From a virus, in IMG/VR virus record IMGVR_UViG_3300032309_001713, positions 1 through 30,012 of that record: 30,012 nucleotides of DNA; one strand, 5' to 3'. The position numbers and the translations under genes are program-made. Position 1 is the stretch's first letter; every line of letters begins with the position of its first letter. This document shows positions 7,026-13,158 of this stretch, one piece after another. The notes beneath the pieces were generated by a model. The model was not told where the DNA came from and did no database searches. It saw nothing but the letters and a program-made list of their open reading frames with translations.

Positions 7026-7100
7026 GGTTTCTACTCTGTTAGGCTGACTTCTGCGCGGTTAAATTCCTTGTGTCATGTGAAACTGTGTGAAACTTTTCAC
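6937..7100. promoter_or_regulatory. Tandem GTGAAAC sites flanking the divergent early/integrase starts
   Basis: GTGAAAC occurs as a pair at 6937-6943 and 6948-6954 and as a second pair at 7077-7083 and 7087-7093, each pair about one helical turn apart. The last copy continues into TTTTCAC, making the palindrome GTGAAA-CT-TTTCAC at 7087-7100 just before the integrase ATG. The pairs bracket the start of the early operon. They could be operators for a ribbon-helix-helix repressor or integrase arm sites. Transcription starts were not identified. Confidence 0.5.
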
Positions 7101-7102
7101 GC

Positions 7103-8203
7103 ATGGCGTTCTTGGTTCGCAAAAAGCGATCCCCGTTCTGGTATGTGCGCTACCGGGATCTGGAGACCCAGCGTTGGCGCGATGAGAATCTGAAGCTGCG
7201 CGCCGACTGCCCGAAGGACTCGGCGAAGGCCGTGAAGGAGGCGGCGCGGCGAGGCTCCCAAGAGGCCATCGTCAGACCGAACAGGGGAGGGGATTTCGTC
7301 GAGTGGGTTCCCGACTACATCACCGCCCACTACAAGAACCCCCGCACTCTCCTGCGATCCCGATACTTCTGGAGCACTGTCCATGTCTTCCTGCACGAGC
7401 AGGGGATCCGCATGCCGAGCGAGGTCACCTACAAGCATGCCCAAGCCTACCTCGACTGGAGGAAGGGGGCAGGAGGCGAACACGCCAGCCACAACACCGC
7501 CCGTGCCGAGTTGAAATTCCTCAGCTTCCTCATGAGCGAGGCGATCCGGCGAGGGCTGGCCGAGACGAACGGCCTCGCCCTGGCACGAGTCCCGATGACC
7601 CCCCCGAAGGAGAAGCGCGAGATCACCCTCCCCGAGATCACTGCGGTGAGGCAGGCCCTGCGCGACCAGCCCGGATGGATGGCCACCGCCTTCGAGCTTC
7701 AGCTTCACCTCGGATGCCGCTTCTCCGAGACCCGCATTCCCATGGATCGGATCGACCTCAAGAGCGCGACCATCCAGATCCGTGATGCGAAGCGGCAGGA
7801 GGGAGATGCTAGGAAGTGGTTCAGCGCACCGATCAATGACCAGCTTGCCAGCTTCCTGAAGGGCATCACCCCGCACGACGGCCATACCCTGCCCGAGATC
7901 GAGCGGACGATGAACCGCGACTTCAACCGGGTGCTGGGCCGGGCGGCTAATGGATTGACGAGTCATTGTCTGCGGGTCTCCTTTATTTCACGGCTCCATC
8001 GAGCCGGGCTCTCCGAGAGCGAAGCGATGCGACTGGTGAATCACTCGACGAGGATGGTCCACCGGCTCTACTCGAAGCTGAACGTCGAGGACGCACGGCT
8101 CGCGATGAAGCGGGTGCCGCTGCCCCCGCCTCCGCCGCCAAAAAAGCGCGCACCCACCGCAGGGTCGTCTTCTTCCCGAAAAAAGGGCACCCGCGCCGCT
8201 TGA
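7103..8203 (+). CDS. int: Tyrosine recombinase (phage integrase)
   Basis: This 366-residue protein keeps the tyrosine-recombinase signature. Box I is LGCRFSE with R206, a catalytic lysine is probably in RDAKRQEGDARK (residues 228-238), box II reads SHCLRVSF with H288 and R291, then NHST with H314 and the nucleophile Y323 in RLYSK. Residues 1-60 would bind arm-type sites and 65-165 form the core-binding SAM-like domain. The C-terminus ends in a proline- and lysine-rich tail (PLPPPPPPKKRAP) that looks added. Its last 221 bases overlap a convergent excisionase-like gene. It should integrate and excise the phage; no attP was located with confidence. Confidence 0.93.
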   Translation: MAFLVRKKRSPFWYVRYRDLETQRWRDENLKLRADCPKDSAKAVKEAARRGSQEAIVRPNRGGDFVEWVPDYITAHYKNPRTLLRSRYFWSTVHVFLHEQGIRMPSEVTYKHAQAYLDWRKGAGGEHASHNTARAELKFLSFLMSEAIRRGLAETNGLALARVPMTPPKEKREITLPEITAVRQALRDQPGWMATAFELQLHLGCRFSETRIPMDRIDLKSATIQIRDAKRQEGDARKWFSAPINDQLASFLKGITPHDGHTLPEIERTMNRDFNRVLGRAANGLTSHCLRVSFISRLHRAGLSESEAMRLVNHSTRMVHRLYSKLNVEDARLAMKRVPLPPPPPPKKRAPTAGSSSSRKKGTRAA

Positions 8204-8300
8204 GGGAGGAGAGTTCCGTCGGGCTCATCCCGACGAGTTCTGCCAAATGGCAGGGGAACTCCAGACGGTCGAGGTCGATCATCGCGGTGGTGGATGTCAT
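7983..8300 (-). CDS. Excisionase-like small DNA-binding protein
   Basis: The first 60 of 105 residues look like a small winged-helix/excisionase protein: HLAELVGMSPTELSSLKRRG, then CPFFGKKTTLRWVRAFLAAE. The remainder is low-complexity Ser/Arg/Ala sequence translated from the antisense of the integrase 3' end. The ATG lies three bases after the stop of the upstream ribbon-helix-helix gene, so the two are probably cotranscribed toward the integrase. The family is inferred from the helix-turn-helix and wing pattern and from position. The overlapping tail may be functionless extension, or the true 3' end may have been lost. Confidence 0.55.
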   Translation of the reverse strand: MTSTTAMIDLDRLEFPCHLAELVGMSPTELSSLKRRGCPFFGKKTTLRWVRAFLAAEAGAAAPASSRAVRPRRSASSRAGGPSSSSDSPVASLRSRRARLDGAVK

Positions 8301-8303
8301 GGG

Positions 8304-8501
8304 TCAGGAAACGGCTTGATCGGCGGGTTCGAGGTCTTCGTGCAGGAGATCGATGGCATCCTCGACTTTTCCGAGTCCGGCAGTGATGGCCTGCCTCAGG
8401 ATCGCAGCCTCGCTGATTCCTGTTTTTTCCTTCAGCGCCTCGGAACGGGCCGCAATGGCGCTTGGAAGCTTGATGTAGAAGGTTTTTGCTTCGGTGGTCA
8501 T
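8304..8501 (-). CDS. Ribbon-helix-helix regulator candidate
   Basis: From ATG 8499-8501 this encodes 65 residues: an N-terminal strand (KTFYIKLPSA), then two helices (RSEALKEKTG and SEAAILRQAITAGLGKVEDA). This is the Arc/CopG ribbon-helix-helix plan. It resembles the protein encoded at 8591-8836, especially in R(Q/M)AITAG(L/I). A longer frame from TTG 8568-8570 also exists. It is divergent from its paralogue and precedes the excisionase-like gene, so a role in the lysogeny switch is plausible. Confidence 0.62.
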   Translation of the reverse strand: MTTEAKTFYIKLPSAIAARSEALKEKTGISEAAILRQAITAGLGKVEDAIDLLHEDLEPADQAVS

Positions 8502-8590
8502 GTGTCTTGTCTGGTAGTGTTTTGGCTTAGATCGTAGTTTGTGGCAAGAAAAAATTGGAAATTCTTTCAAAAAAGATGAAGTGTCAAAAT
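8502..8590. promoter_or_regulatory. Shared control region between divergent RHH genes
   Basis: This 89-base AT-rich spacer separates two head-to-head ribbon-helix-helix genes. On the minus strand it contains TTGACA (8582-8587), and 17 bases downstream a weak -10-like GAATTT, which would drive the leftward gene. A short inverted A/T element (TTTCAAAAAAGATGAA) lies in the middle. Autoregulation by either protein is likely, but no operator could be fixed by eye. Confidence 0.38.
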
Positions 8591-8836
8591 ATGGAAAAAG
8601 AAATCACCAAGACAGTAAGGCTGAAGTGGCCCATTCATGAGCGGATCACCGCTTTGGCCAAACGCGCAGGCACCGACCATTCCTCCATTATGAGAATGGC
8701 AATAACAGCAGGGATTCCACTGGTGGAACGCCACATGGAAGCCTTGTTTCAAGAATCAGCTACTTACCCCATCCCCGAAATCACCGCACTCCATGCGGCT
8801 GAGGAACCGAAAAAATCAAGGAAGCAGTTATTTTAA
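8591..8836 (+). CDS. Ribbon-helix-helix regulator candidate, paralogue of the divergent gene
   Basis: From ATG 8591-8593 this encodes 81 residues. The N-terminal strand KTVRLKWP is followed by helices ERITALAKRAG and SSIMRMAITAGIPLVERH, a ribbon-helix-helix arrangement. The C-terminal 35 residues have no clear fold and end in a basic KKSRKQLF. An upstream in-frame ATG at 8576 would add five residues. With its divergent relative it forms the only regulator pair seen near the integrase, since no CI-like repressor is evident. Confidence 0.62.
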   Translation: MEKEITKTVRLKWPIHERITALAKRAGTDHSSIMRMAITAGIPLVERHMEALFQESATYPIPEITALHAAEEPKKSRKQLF

Positions 8837-8877
8837 GCTTTCCCCACGGGCTACCTTTGTAGAACAAATGCCCTCTC

Positions 8878-9192
8878 ATGAATAGCGTTTTGTTCCTAGG
8901 GGCGGCGGCTTCTACCAGTGCTCAGGCTGGAGTTTTCACAGGGATGCTCGGGGCGGGATTGTTCATGGCCATGGTTTGCTTGATCGGGGGGATCTTACTT
9001 TTTGTCTTCCCATTCATCGTCATGCTCCAGCTTGCCTGGCTGAACACGAAGCTGAAGGCCATCACGGATCAGCATGCCCGTGAATCCACGAATAATCTCC
9101 AGTGGTCGATGACTCTGATGACCGAACTCAAGACTCAGAACGCACTCACCCGCCAGCTTCTCAGGGCCTACGGCCACGAGCCGGAAGCCTAA
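8878..9192 (+). CDS. Membrane protein with cytoplasmic coiled-coil tail (104 aa)
   Basis: Residues 20-57 are strongly hydrophobic (FTGMLGAGLFMAMVCLIGGI, then LLFVFPFIVMLQLAWL) and could form one long or two short membrane spans. Residues 58-98 form a polar helix (LNTKLKAITDQHARES, MTLMTELKTQNALTRQLL). The protein could be a superinfection-exclusion or other lysogenic-conversion factor, but nothing specific supports that. It is convergent with, and overlaps by four bases, the HExxH gene downstream. Confidence 0.6.
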   Translation: MNSVLFLGAAASTSAQAGVFTGMLGAGLFMAMVCLIGGILLFVFPFIVMLQLAWLNTKLKAITDQHARESTNNLQWSMTLMTELKTQNALTRQLLRAYGHEPEA

Positions 9193-9440
9193 AACTCGAC
9201 GCGCCGGTAGCCGTCCTTCCAGAGTAAGTCTGTCAGGCGCGAGGCGTAGGCTCTCACCATCATCTCGCTGGCTTCGGGAATCAATAGGTGCAGTGCCTCA
9301 TGGATCTTCGTGTCCAGGGCTTCTTTTGCAGAAGGATGCTTGGGATCGACCACTACTTCGTCCGGGGCAATGGCCAGCCCATGAGCCCCTTCTCGACCGA
9401 GGCTTCGGTAGGTGAGCTTCAGTCGGCGGGGGAGCTTCAT
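9189..9440 (-). CDS. Minimal HExxH metallopeptidase-like protein (83 aa)
   Basis: From ATG 9438-9440 this encodes 83 residues. The sequence KIHEALHLLIPEASE holds a zinc-metalloprotease motif H47-E48-x-x-H51, with E56 or E59 as a possible third ligand. The N-terminus (MKLPRRLKLTYRSLG) is basic, and a strand-like IAPDEVVVDP precedes the motif, as in very small SprT/ImmA-type phage proteins. Proteolytic activity is not proven and the domain is minimal. An array of GGCTGAA heptamers lies between its start and the upstream gene. Confidence 0.6.
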   Translation of the reverse strand: MKLPRRLKLTYRSLGREGAHGLAIAPDEVVVDPKHPSAKEALDTKIHEALHLLIPEASEMMVRAYASRLTDLLWKDGYRRVEF

Positions 9441-9449
9441 GGATGGGCA

Positions 9450-9468
9450 GGCTGAAGGCTGAAGGCTG
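9450..9468. repeat. GGCTGAA heptamer array
   Basis: About 2.7 tandem copies of GGCTGAA fill the 28-base gap between two minus-strand genes. On the coding strand it reads CAGCCTTCAGCC. The same array with the same TAACAG edge recurs at 9680-9698. Confidence 0.8.
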
Positions 9469-9663
9469 TTAGTCGGGAAGCTGCTGAATCTTCTCCATGA
9501 GCATAGAGTGGAAGTCGGCCAATGCCTCCAGCATGTCTTCGTGGTCGTCTGTCGCGAAGCGGAGCCGGAAGGGCAATTTGATGCCAGTGATGGACACATC
9601 GAGGCTCAGCACCCAGCGGATCTTACCTTCGGGAAGTTGCTCACTCTCGGTGACGACGCTCAT
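9469..9663 (-). CDS. Small phage protein of unknown function (64 aa)
   Basis: This 64-residue protein has two predicted strands (IRWVLSLDVSITGIKLPFRL) and an acidic helix (ATDDHEDMLEALADFHSM). I do not recognise the family. It starts at ATG 9661-9663, 54 bases after the winged-helix gene, with a heptamer array in the leader. It is probably cotranscribed with the metallophosphoesterase and winged-helix genes upstream. Confidence 0.62.
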   Translation of the reverse strand: MSVVTESEQLPEGKIRWVLSLDVSITGIKLPFRLRFATDDHEDMLEALADFHSMLMEKIQQLPD

Positions 9664-9679
9664 CGGGAAGAGGTGTTTA

Positions 9680-9698
9680 GGCTGAAGGCTGAAGGCTG
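9680..9698. repeat. GGCTGAA heptamer array
   Basis: This second copy of the heptamer array lies in the 54-base leader of the 64-residue gene. It shares its full sequence, including the GGCTGTTAG edge, with the array at 9450-9468. Confidence 0.8.
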
Positions 9699-9717
9699 TT
9701 AGGCCAGAGCTATGAGA

Positions 9718-10164
9718 TCACTTTGCCAGGCGGAGCTTGGTTTGCTGGCTCTTGCTGGGGATGGCGATGCGGCCATCTTCCCACTCGATCCTGCAACCAT
9801 TCACGAAGCCGATCCGGGGGGAGTCCATGCGCCGGATCTTCGCCCCCTCGAAGAAGGGCCAGCGGTCGCGGTTGGTAGCTGGGAGCTTGGAGCTAGGAGT
9901 TGGGGATTTGCCTTCGACTCTCGTCTCGGGCTTCGCCCCACCGATGCGGAAGCCGGTCTTGGTGACCTTGCGGCCTGTCTCGGTATCCCAAATGGTGAAC
10001 TGCTTGCACTCGACTTCGCCTGCACGGATCGATGGGGCTAGGTGTTCGCGGACTCGCTCAGGGGAACATTCCAACTGCTCGGCGATCTGCTCGGCAGTAT
10101 CCCAGCCGGGGGGCCATGCGTAGTGCCGGGCGTTCTGCTTGTGCAGGAGTTTTTTCCATTTCAT
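9718..10164 (-). CDS. Winged-helix phage protein (148 aa)
   Basis: Residues 21-60 contain a helix-turn-helix with wing (TAEQIAEQLECSPERVREHL, then RAGEVECKQFTIWD). A Ser/Pro/Lys linker follows near residues 85-96 and is encoded by a heptamer repeat that stays in frame. The C-terminal part (FVNGCRIEWEDGRIAIPSKS) looks like beta structure. It may be a transcriptional regulator or a substrate-recognition protein. Its start overlaps the stop of the phosphoesterase as ATGA, so the two are coupled. Confidence 0.62.
   Translation of the reverse strand: MKWKKLLHKQNARHYAWPPGWDTAEQIAEQLECSPERVREHLAPSIRAGEVECKQFTIWDTETGRKVTKTGFRIGGAKPETRVEGKSPTPSSKLPATNRDRWPFFEGAKIRRMDSPRIGFVNGCRIEWEDGRIAIPSKSQQTKLRLAK
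9871..9905. repeat. In-frame heptamer repeat AGCTNGG inside a coding sequence
   Basis: The plus strand reads GGTAGCTGGGAGCTTGGAGC followed by TAGGAGTTGGGG, a period-7 repeat. It lies within the winged-helix gene and encodes the linker SPTPSSKLPATN. It is distinct from the GGCTGAA family but has the same period. Confidence 0.65.
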
Positions 10165-11174
10165 AGGATGATGGGGGCGGTGATGGTGCGGCCGCGATCC
10201 CGGTCGAAGAGGAAGAAGGTCTGCTGGGGACGCTCATACCCTGCCTTGATCGATACGGCGTAAGCGTTGTAGCCGATCAGCGAGCCGTTGCTTACCCACT
10301 TGGGATTCTGCTGCTGGGTGTGCCAGTGTCCGAAGACATCGAGGTCGGCAACCTTGGCGCGATTCCAACTTGCGATGGCCTTCTCAGTCGGGATCGTGAG
10401 ACCGCCGACGCCGCCTTGATATTTCAGGCCGTCCCCGTGGTGGAAGCGGATGACCTTGCCATAGACCGGGACAAAGGAGAGGTAGCTGTCAGCGACGACC
10501 CACTCTAGGTCGTCTCCCGTGATCTGCGAGGAGAGGATGGAGTAGAGCAGCCATTCGTAGCTGTTCTTGTAGCCTGTGGCATGGCGGGGCTTCTTGGTCG
10601 TCCTGCCGTGGTTCCCGTAGTTGCACACGATCTTGATGGATGAGAACTGCTGGCGGAGGTAGGCGATCCCCTCGGCAAGCTGATCCTTGAGCCAGAGGAT
10701 GGTCTCGGTCGGGGTGAGTTCATTGGTCTCCTGTAGCTCCTCATGGATGAAGCCCGACATGAGGTCTCCCCCGAGCCAGAGGACGGCCTGCTCGATCTTG
10801 CAGCCGCCGCGCTGGATCTCGGTGAGGCGCACCGCCGATGTGAAGAACTTACGCATACGATCCTCGGCGATTCCGAGGTTGAACTCGTTCAGCCCATTCG
10901 TGGAGGCCGAGGTGACCGTCTCCTCGACATGCCAGTCCGAGGCGCAGAGGACGGCGACGGCCTCCCCCTGGTCGAGTGTCACGGGCTTGAGTGCCTTCTT
11001 GGAGAGCTTGCGAGATCCGATGGCAGAGGCGACATCCAACTGGGCTTCCAACTCAGAGACGAGTTGCTGGTAGTTGCCGAGTTGACGCTTGAGGTCTCCG
11101 ATCTCGGCTGAGTGAGCGCGTTCTTGCGCTGACCGGGCGACACTGCCCCAGTCCGTGGCGGGTTTTTTAGCCAT
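10161..11174 (-). CDS. Calcineurin-like metallophosphoesterase
   Basis: The 337-residue protein carries all the core metallophosphoesterase motifs in order: SDWH (D80, H82), GGDLMSG (G136, D137), NYGNHGR (N188, H189), FHHGD (H246) and FGHWHT (H283, H285). These ligands coordinate two metal ions. Residues 20-60 form a predicted coiled coil preceding the catalytic core. Homologous phage proteins act on nucleotides or DNA ends; the substrate here is unknown. TTTGACA lies exactly 13 bases before its ATG. Its stop overlaps the winged-helix gene. Confidence 0.85.
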   Translation of the reverse strand: MAKKPATDWGSVARSAQERAHSAEIGDLKRQLGNYQQLVSELEAQLDVASAIGSRKLSKKALKPVTLDQGEAVAVLCASDWHVEETVTSASTNGLNEFNLGIAEDRMRKFFTSAVRLTEIQRGGCKIEQAVLWLGGDLMSGFIHEELQETNELTPTETILWLKDQLAEGIAYLRQQFSSIKIVCNYGNHGRTTKKPRHATGYKNSYEWLLYSILSSQITGDDLEWVVADSYLSFVPVYGKVIRFHHGDGLKYQGGVGGLTIPTEKAIASWNRAKVADLDVFGHWHTQQQNPKWVSNGSLIGYNAYAVSIKAGYERPQQTFFLFDRDRGRTITAPIIL

Positions 11175-11187
11175 GCTCTGGGGCGAG

Positions 11188-11194
11188 TGTCAAA
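11188..11194 (-). promoter_or_regulatory. TTTGACA start-associated motif (phosphoesterase)
   Basis: On the minus strand the motif ends 13 bases before the ATG of the phosphoesterase gene. No -10 element and no Shine-Dalgarno is visible between them. Confidence 0.55.
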
Positions 11195-11238
11195 ATCTGT
11201 CGCCGGGAACCCACCAAAAAAAAGATTATTTTTTTGTG

Positions 11239-11266
11239 TTTACAATAAAACAAACTGAATTATGGT
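11239..11266 (+). promoter_or_regulatory. Candidate sigma-70-type promoter
   Basis: The AT-rich spacer 11175-11332 contains TTTACA at 11239-11244 and TATGGT at 11261-11266, separated by 16 bases. They lie 66 bases upstream of the rightward gene at 11333. Matches to TTGACA and TATAAT are moderate. Confidence 0.45.
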
Positions 11267-11332
11267 GACTCCAGAAAGTGAAACCACTTCCTGCCGCCGG
11301 GGGCCACCCGGAACAACGAAAACAACGATACA

Positions 11333-11527
11333 ATGAAAACGACAGTCCTCCTCTACAAAAAAGATACTTCTCGCTCATTCATGGAGCTTCCCTGGTGGAT
11401 GTCCACATACAAGGGAGACACAATACCAGTGAAGGGTTTTGAAACGGCAAAAGCCGCCAGAGCTTACGCAAAATCAAAAAAATGGTCAGTTCTCCGCTCC
11501 CCTGGTTGTGATGAACACGGGTCGTAA
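11333..11527 (+). CDS. Small rightward protein of unknown function (64 aa)
   Basis: The 64-residue product contains VLLYKKDTSRSFMELPWWMS, FETAKAARAYAKSKKW and a C-terminal CDEHGS. It is basic and probably soluble. The ATG follows an A/C-rich leader (ACAACGAAAACAACGATACA) with no Shine-Dalgarno. It is followed after one base by the next rightward gene. I recognise no family. It is transcribed against the late operon, as lysogenic or early genes often are. Confidence 0.58.
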   Translation: MKTTVLLYKKDTSRSFMELPWWMSTYKGDTIPVKGFETAKAARAYAKSKKWSVLRSPGCDEHGS

Positions 11528-11528
11528 A

Positions 11529-11708
11529 ATGACTAGCGCCGTAAAACGTGGACGGCCTCCTCTCCCTGCCGGGGAGGGGGCTGCGTCACACCTCCATGTG
11601 AGGGTGAGCCGAGAGCAGAAAGCCGCTTATGTCCGGGCGGCGGTGAAGCAGGAGAAGAAGCTTTCTGAATGGGTGACTAGTCAGCTTGACCGCGCCGCTG
11701 GACGCTAG
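11529..11708 (+). CDS. Small DNA-binding protein candidate (59 aa)
   Basis: From ATG 11529-11531 this encodes 59 residues. The N-terminus KRGRPPLP is an AT-hook-like motif. It is followed by a strand (ASHLHVRVS) and two helices (REQKAAYVRAAVKQ and LSEWVTSQLDRAA), the order seen in ribbon-helix-helix proteins. The last four bases overlap the convergent endolysin gene. It could regulate the divergent gene pair at 11174/11333. Confidence 0.55.
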   Translation: MTSAVKRGRPPLPAGEGAASHLHVRVSREQKAAYVRAAVKQEKKLSEWVTSQLDRAAGR

Positions 11709-12280
11709 GCTACTAGCTCCTTCTTGATCGCCTCGAGGCGGTTCATCCAGCCGTTGCGGAATCTTTCCAGCTTGGGATTGCCTGCGATGATGGCCTCGTA
11801 TCTGCGGCGGGATTTTTGTAAGAAGGCCATCGCGAGGCCCGTGGAGTCTGGCACGGACATGGCGGCGCGGCGCGACTTCTCGCCGAGGATGCCGTCCACG
11901 GAAAGCTGGAAGCCGTAATCGTTTGTCGCGTTCTGAAGCATGCGGATCGCGGTGCCGATGCCTTGGTTCACTCCCTGCACGAAGCAGACCTCCTGCACAG
12001 GTGAAGGGAGGCCAGCGAAGGGCATCCAGTCGGCCTCATAATAATGCGCGGCGATGGCACGGGCAGTCGGCTCGTCAGGCGGCGGGGCGATGCGGTCGTG
12101 GAGGACAGTCAGCCCGGCGAAGGTCGCGCCACCCGGATCGGCGGGATCGTTCTCCCAGCGGATCGTCTCGCCGTCGGGAAGGTAGACGCATTCCCAGCGC
12201 AGGACGAGGCCGAGGGATTTGCGGAATCGTGCAGGGAGGCCAGCGTCCTCAGCGGAGGCGAGGATGTCGAAGCGTTTCAT
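11705..12280 (-). CDS. Endolysin, GH108-type muramidase
   Basis: This 191-residue protein fits GH108 endolysins. The putative catalytic glutamate E30 lies in VLRWEC, followed by the hallmark NDPADPGGATFAGLTV (residues 44-59). QGVNQGIGTAIRMLQ then matches the conserved N-G..A..LQ region, and VDGILGEKSRRA matches the peptidoglycan-binding segment. It should cut the glycan strands of peptidoglycan at lysis. No N-terminal signal is visible, so release would depend on a holin. The gene follows the holin candidate after a repeat-rich 112-base gap. Confidence 0.85.
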   Translation of the reverse strand: MKRFDILASAEDAGLPARFRKSLGLVLRWECVYLPDGETIRWENDPADPGGATFAGLTVLHDRIAPPPDEPTARAIAAHYYEADWMPFAGLPSPVQEVCFVQGVNQGIGTAIRMLQNATNDYGFQLSVDGILGEKSRRAAMSVPDSTGLAMAFLQKSRRRYEAIIAGNPKLERFRNGWMNRLEAIKKELVA

Positions 12281-12295
12281 GGGGAGAGGTGGAAA

Positions 12296-12380
12296 GGCTG
12301 AAGGCTGAAGGCTGAAGGGAAGAAAAATATGGAACTCAGGAAGGGTTTCGCGCAGAGACGCAGAGGCTCAGAGGAGGAGA
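12296..12380. repeat. GGCTGAA heptamers plus GCAGAGACGCAGAGG element
   Basis: The 112-base gap between the holin candidate and endolysin contains three GGCTGAA copies (12296-12318). A second element, CGCAGAGACGCAGAGGCTCA followed by GAGGAGGAG, spans 12347-12380. The latter resembles short dispersed intergenic repeats known from many bacterial chromosomes, which suggests a host origin. Confidence 0.6.
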
Positions 12381-12392
12381 AGGGGGGTTGTG

Positions 12393-12611
12393 TTACTTGC
12401 CCTCGGCGAAGCGTTGGACGAATTTCGTGGTCGCGACTGCACCGATGGCGACTTCCAGCAGCCGAGAGAGTTCGCATGGGATGTCCTGTCCCGTCACAAG
12501 CCACCGCATCACGACAACGACCAGGAGGCCCAGCACAAGGAAGAACCCTATCCGGGTTGTGGAGGCCGAGCCATCCGGCGCGTTGATGACGTTTCTAAGG
12601 AAAGCGGTCAT
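12393..12611 (-). CDS. Two-span holin candidate (72 aa)
   Basis: The 72-residue protein has one strong membrane segment (IGFFLVLGLLVVVVMRWLV, residues 21-39) and a second, weaker one near 52-62 (EVAIGAVATTK). The tail is charged (KFVQRFAEGK). Size, topology and its position just before the endolysin suit a holin. The start overlaps the upstream stop as ATGA. Phage holins are diverse, so the call rests on topology and context. Confidence 0.6.
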   Translation of the reverse strand: MTAFLRNVINAPDGSASTTRIGFFLVLGLLVVVVMRWLVTGQDIPCELSRLLEVAIGAVATTKFVQRFAEGK

Positions 12612-12712
12612 TTGCGGAAGCGGCTCAGGAAGTCACCGATCTCGGGGGAGAATGCGATCAGGATGAACATGGCCAGAACACCGAGCGCGCCTGATAGGAA
12701 GCAGAGGAGCAT
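12608..12712 (-). CDS. Single-span membrane microprotein in the lysis cassette (34 aa)
   Basis: From ATG 12710-12712 the 34-residue product is almost all membrane segment (LLCFLSGALGVLAMFILIAF) with a short polar tail (SPEIGDFLSRFRK). A GTG two codons earlier, which overlaps the previous stop, could be used instead. Its coupling to spanin and holin candidates suggests a small lysis accessory or antiholin. Confidence 0.58.
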   Translation of the reverse strand: MLLCFLSGALGVLAMFILIAFSPEIGDFLSRFRK

Positions 12713-12714
12713 GG

Positions 12715-13125
12715 TCACAGGGCGAGCTTGAGGCCGGAGCGCAGCGCGAACCACGCGGCGACGCTTCCGAGCATGAGGGCGGCGAGGCCGCGCCACATCC
12801 AGAGTTCACGGAGTGCCTTGGCCTGCTTGGCCTGCCAGTAAGCCACATCGGACTGAGCCTGATGGAGGGCGGCGGACTGCTGGTCAACTTGGGCCTCGTA
12901 GGTAGTGACTGCCTGCTCGAGGGCGGCGATGGCTGGCACTCCTGCCGGGGTGACATGGGGGCGGAGCTTCTCGAGGCCCGTCTTGACCGCGACCACGGAC
13001 GGGGCGGCGTAAGATGGCTGGGGCTTGGCCGCGCAGCCTGTGATCCCGAACAGGGCAATCGTGGCGGCGAGCATGGCCGCGCAGAGAAGAAGGAGCAGCT
13101 CGATGGGGTCTGAAAATCGCCTCAT
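12715..13125 (-). CDS. Unimolecular spanin candidate (lipoprotein plus C-terminal membrane span)
   Basis: The 136-residue protein begins with a hydrophobic signal sequence ending in a lipobox ITGC, with the lipidated cysteine at C31. Residues 65-106 form a helical, coiled-coil-like rod (LEQAVTTYEAQVDQQSAALH). Residues 111-129 form a C-terminal membrane span (WRGLAALMLGSVAAWFALR). An outer-membrane lipid anchor plus an inner-membrane span is the layout of T1-type u-spanins, which fuse the two membranes at the last step of lysis. It therefore also indicates a Gram-negative host. TTTGACT lies 13 bases before the ATG. Confidence 0.72.
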   Translation of the reverse strand: MRRFSDPIELLLLLCAAMLAATIALFGITGCAAKPQPSYAAPSVVAVKTGLEKLRPHVTPAGVPAIAALEQAVTTYEAQVDQQSAALHQAQSDVAYWQAKQAKALRELWMWRGLAALMLGSVAAWFALRSGLKLAL

Positions 13126-13138
13126 GGTAGAGGCGCGG

Positions 13139-13145
13139 AGTCAAA
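13139..13145 (-). promoter_or_regulatory. TTTGACT variant of the start-associated motif (spanin)
   Basis: One base differs from TTTGACA. The motif ends 13 bases before the spanin ATG at 13125, the same spacing as at other sites. Confidence 0.5.
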
Positions 13146-13158
13146 AGGGGTTAGATCA

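Noticed and set aside
12277-12504. A minus-strand frame running from the holin gene through the heptamers and ending on the endolysin ATG
   Set aside because: The frame is open mainly because the heptamers lack stops in this orientation, and its upstream part is antiphase to the holin gene with no start signal near the array.
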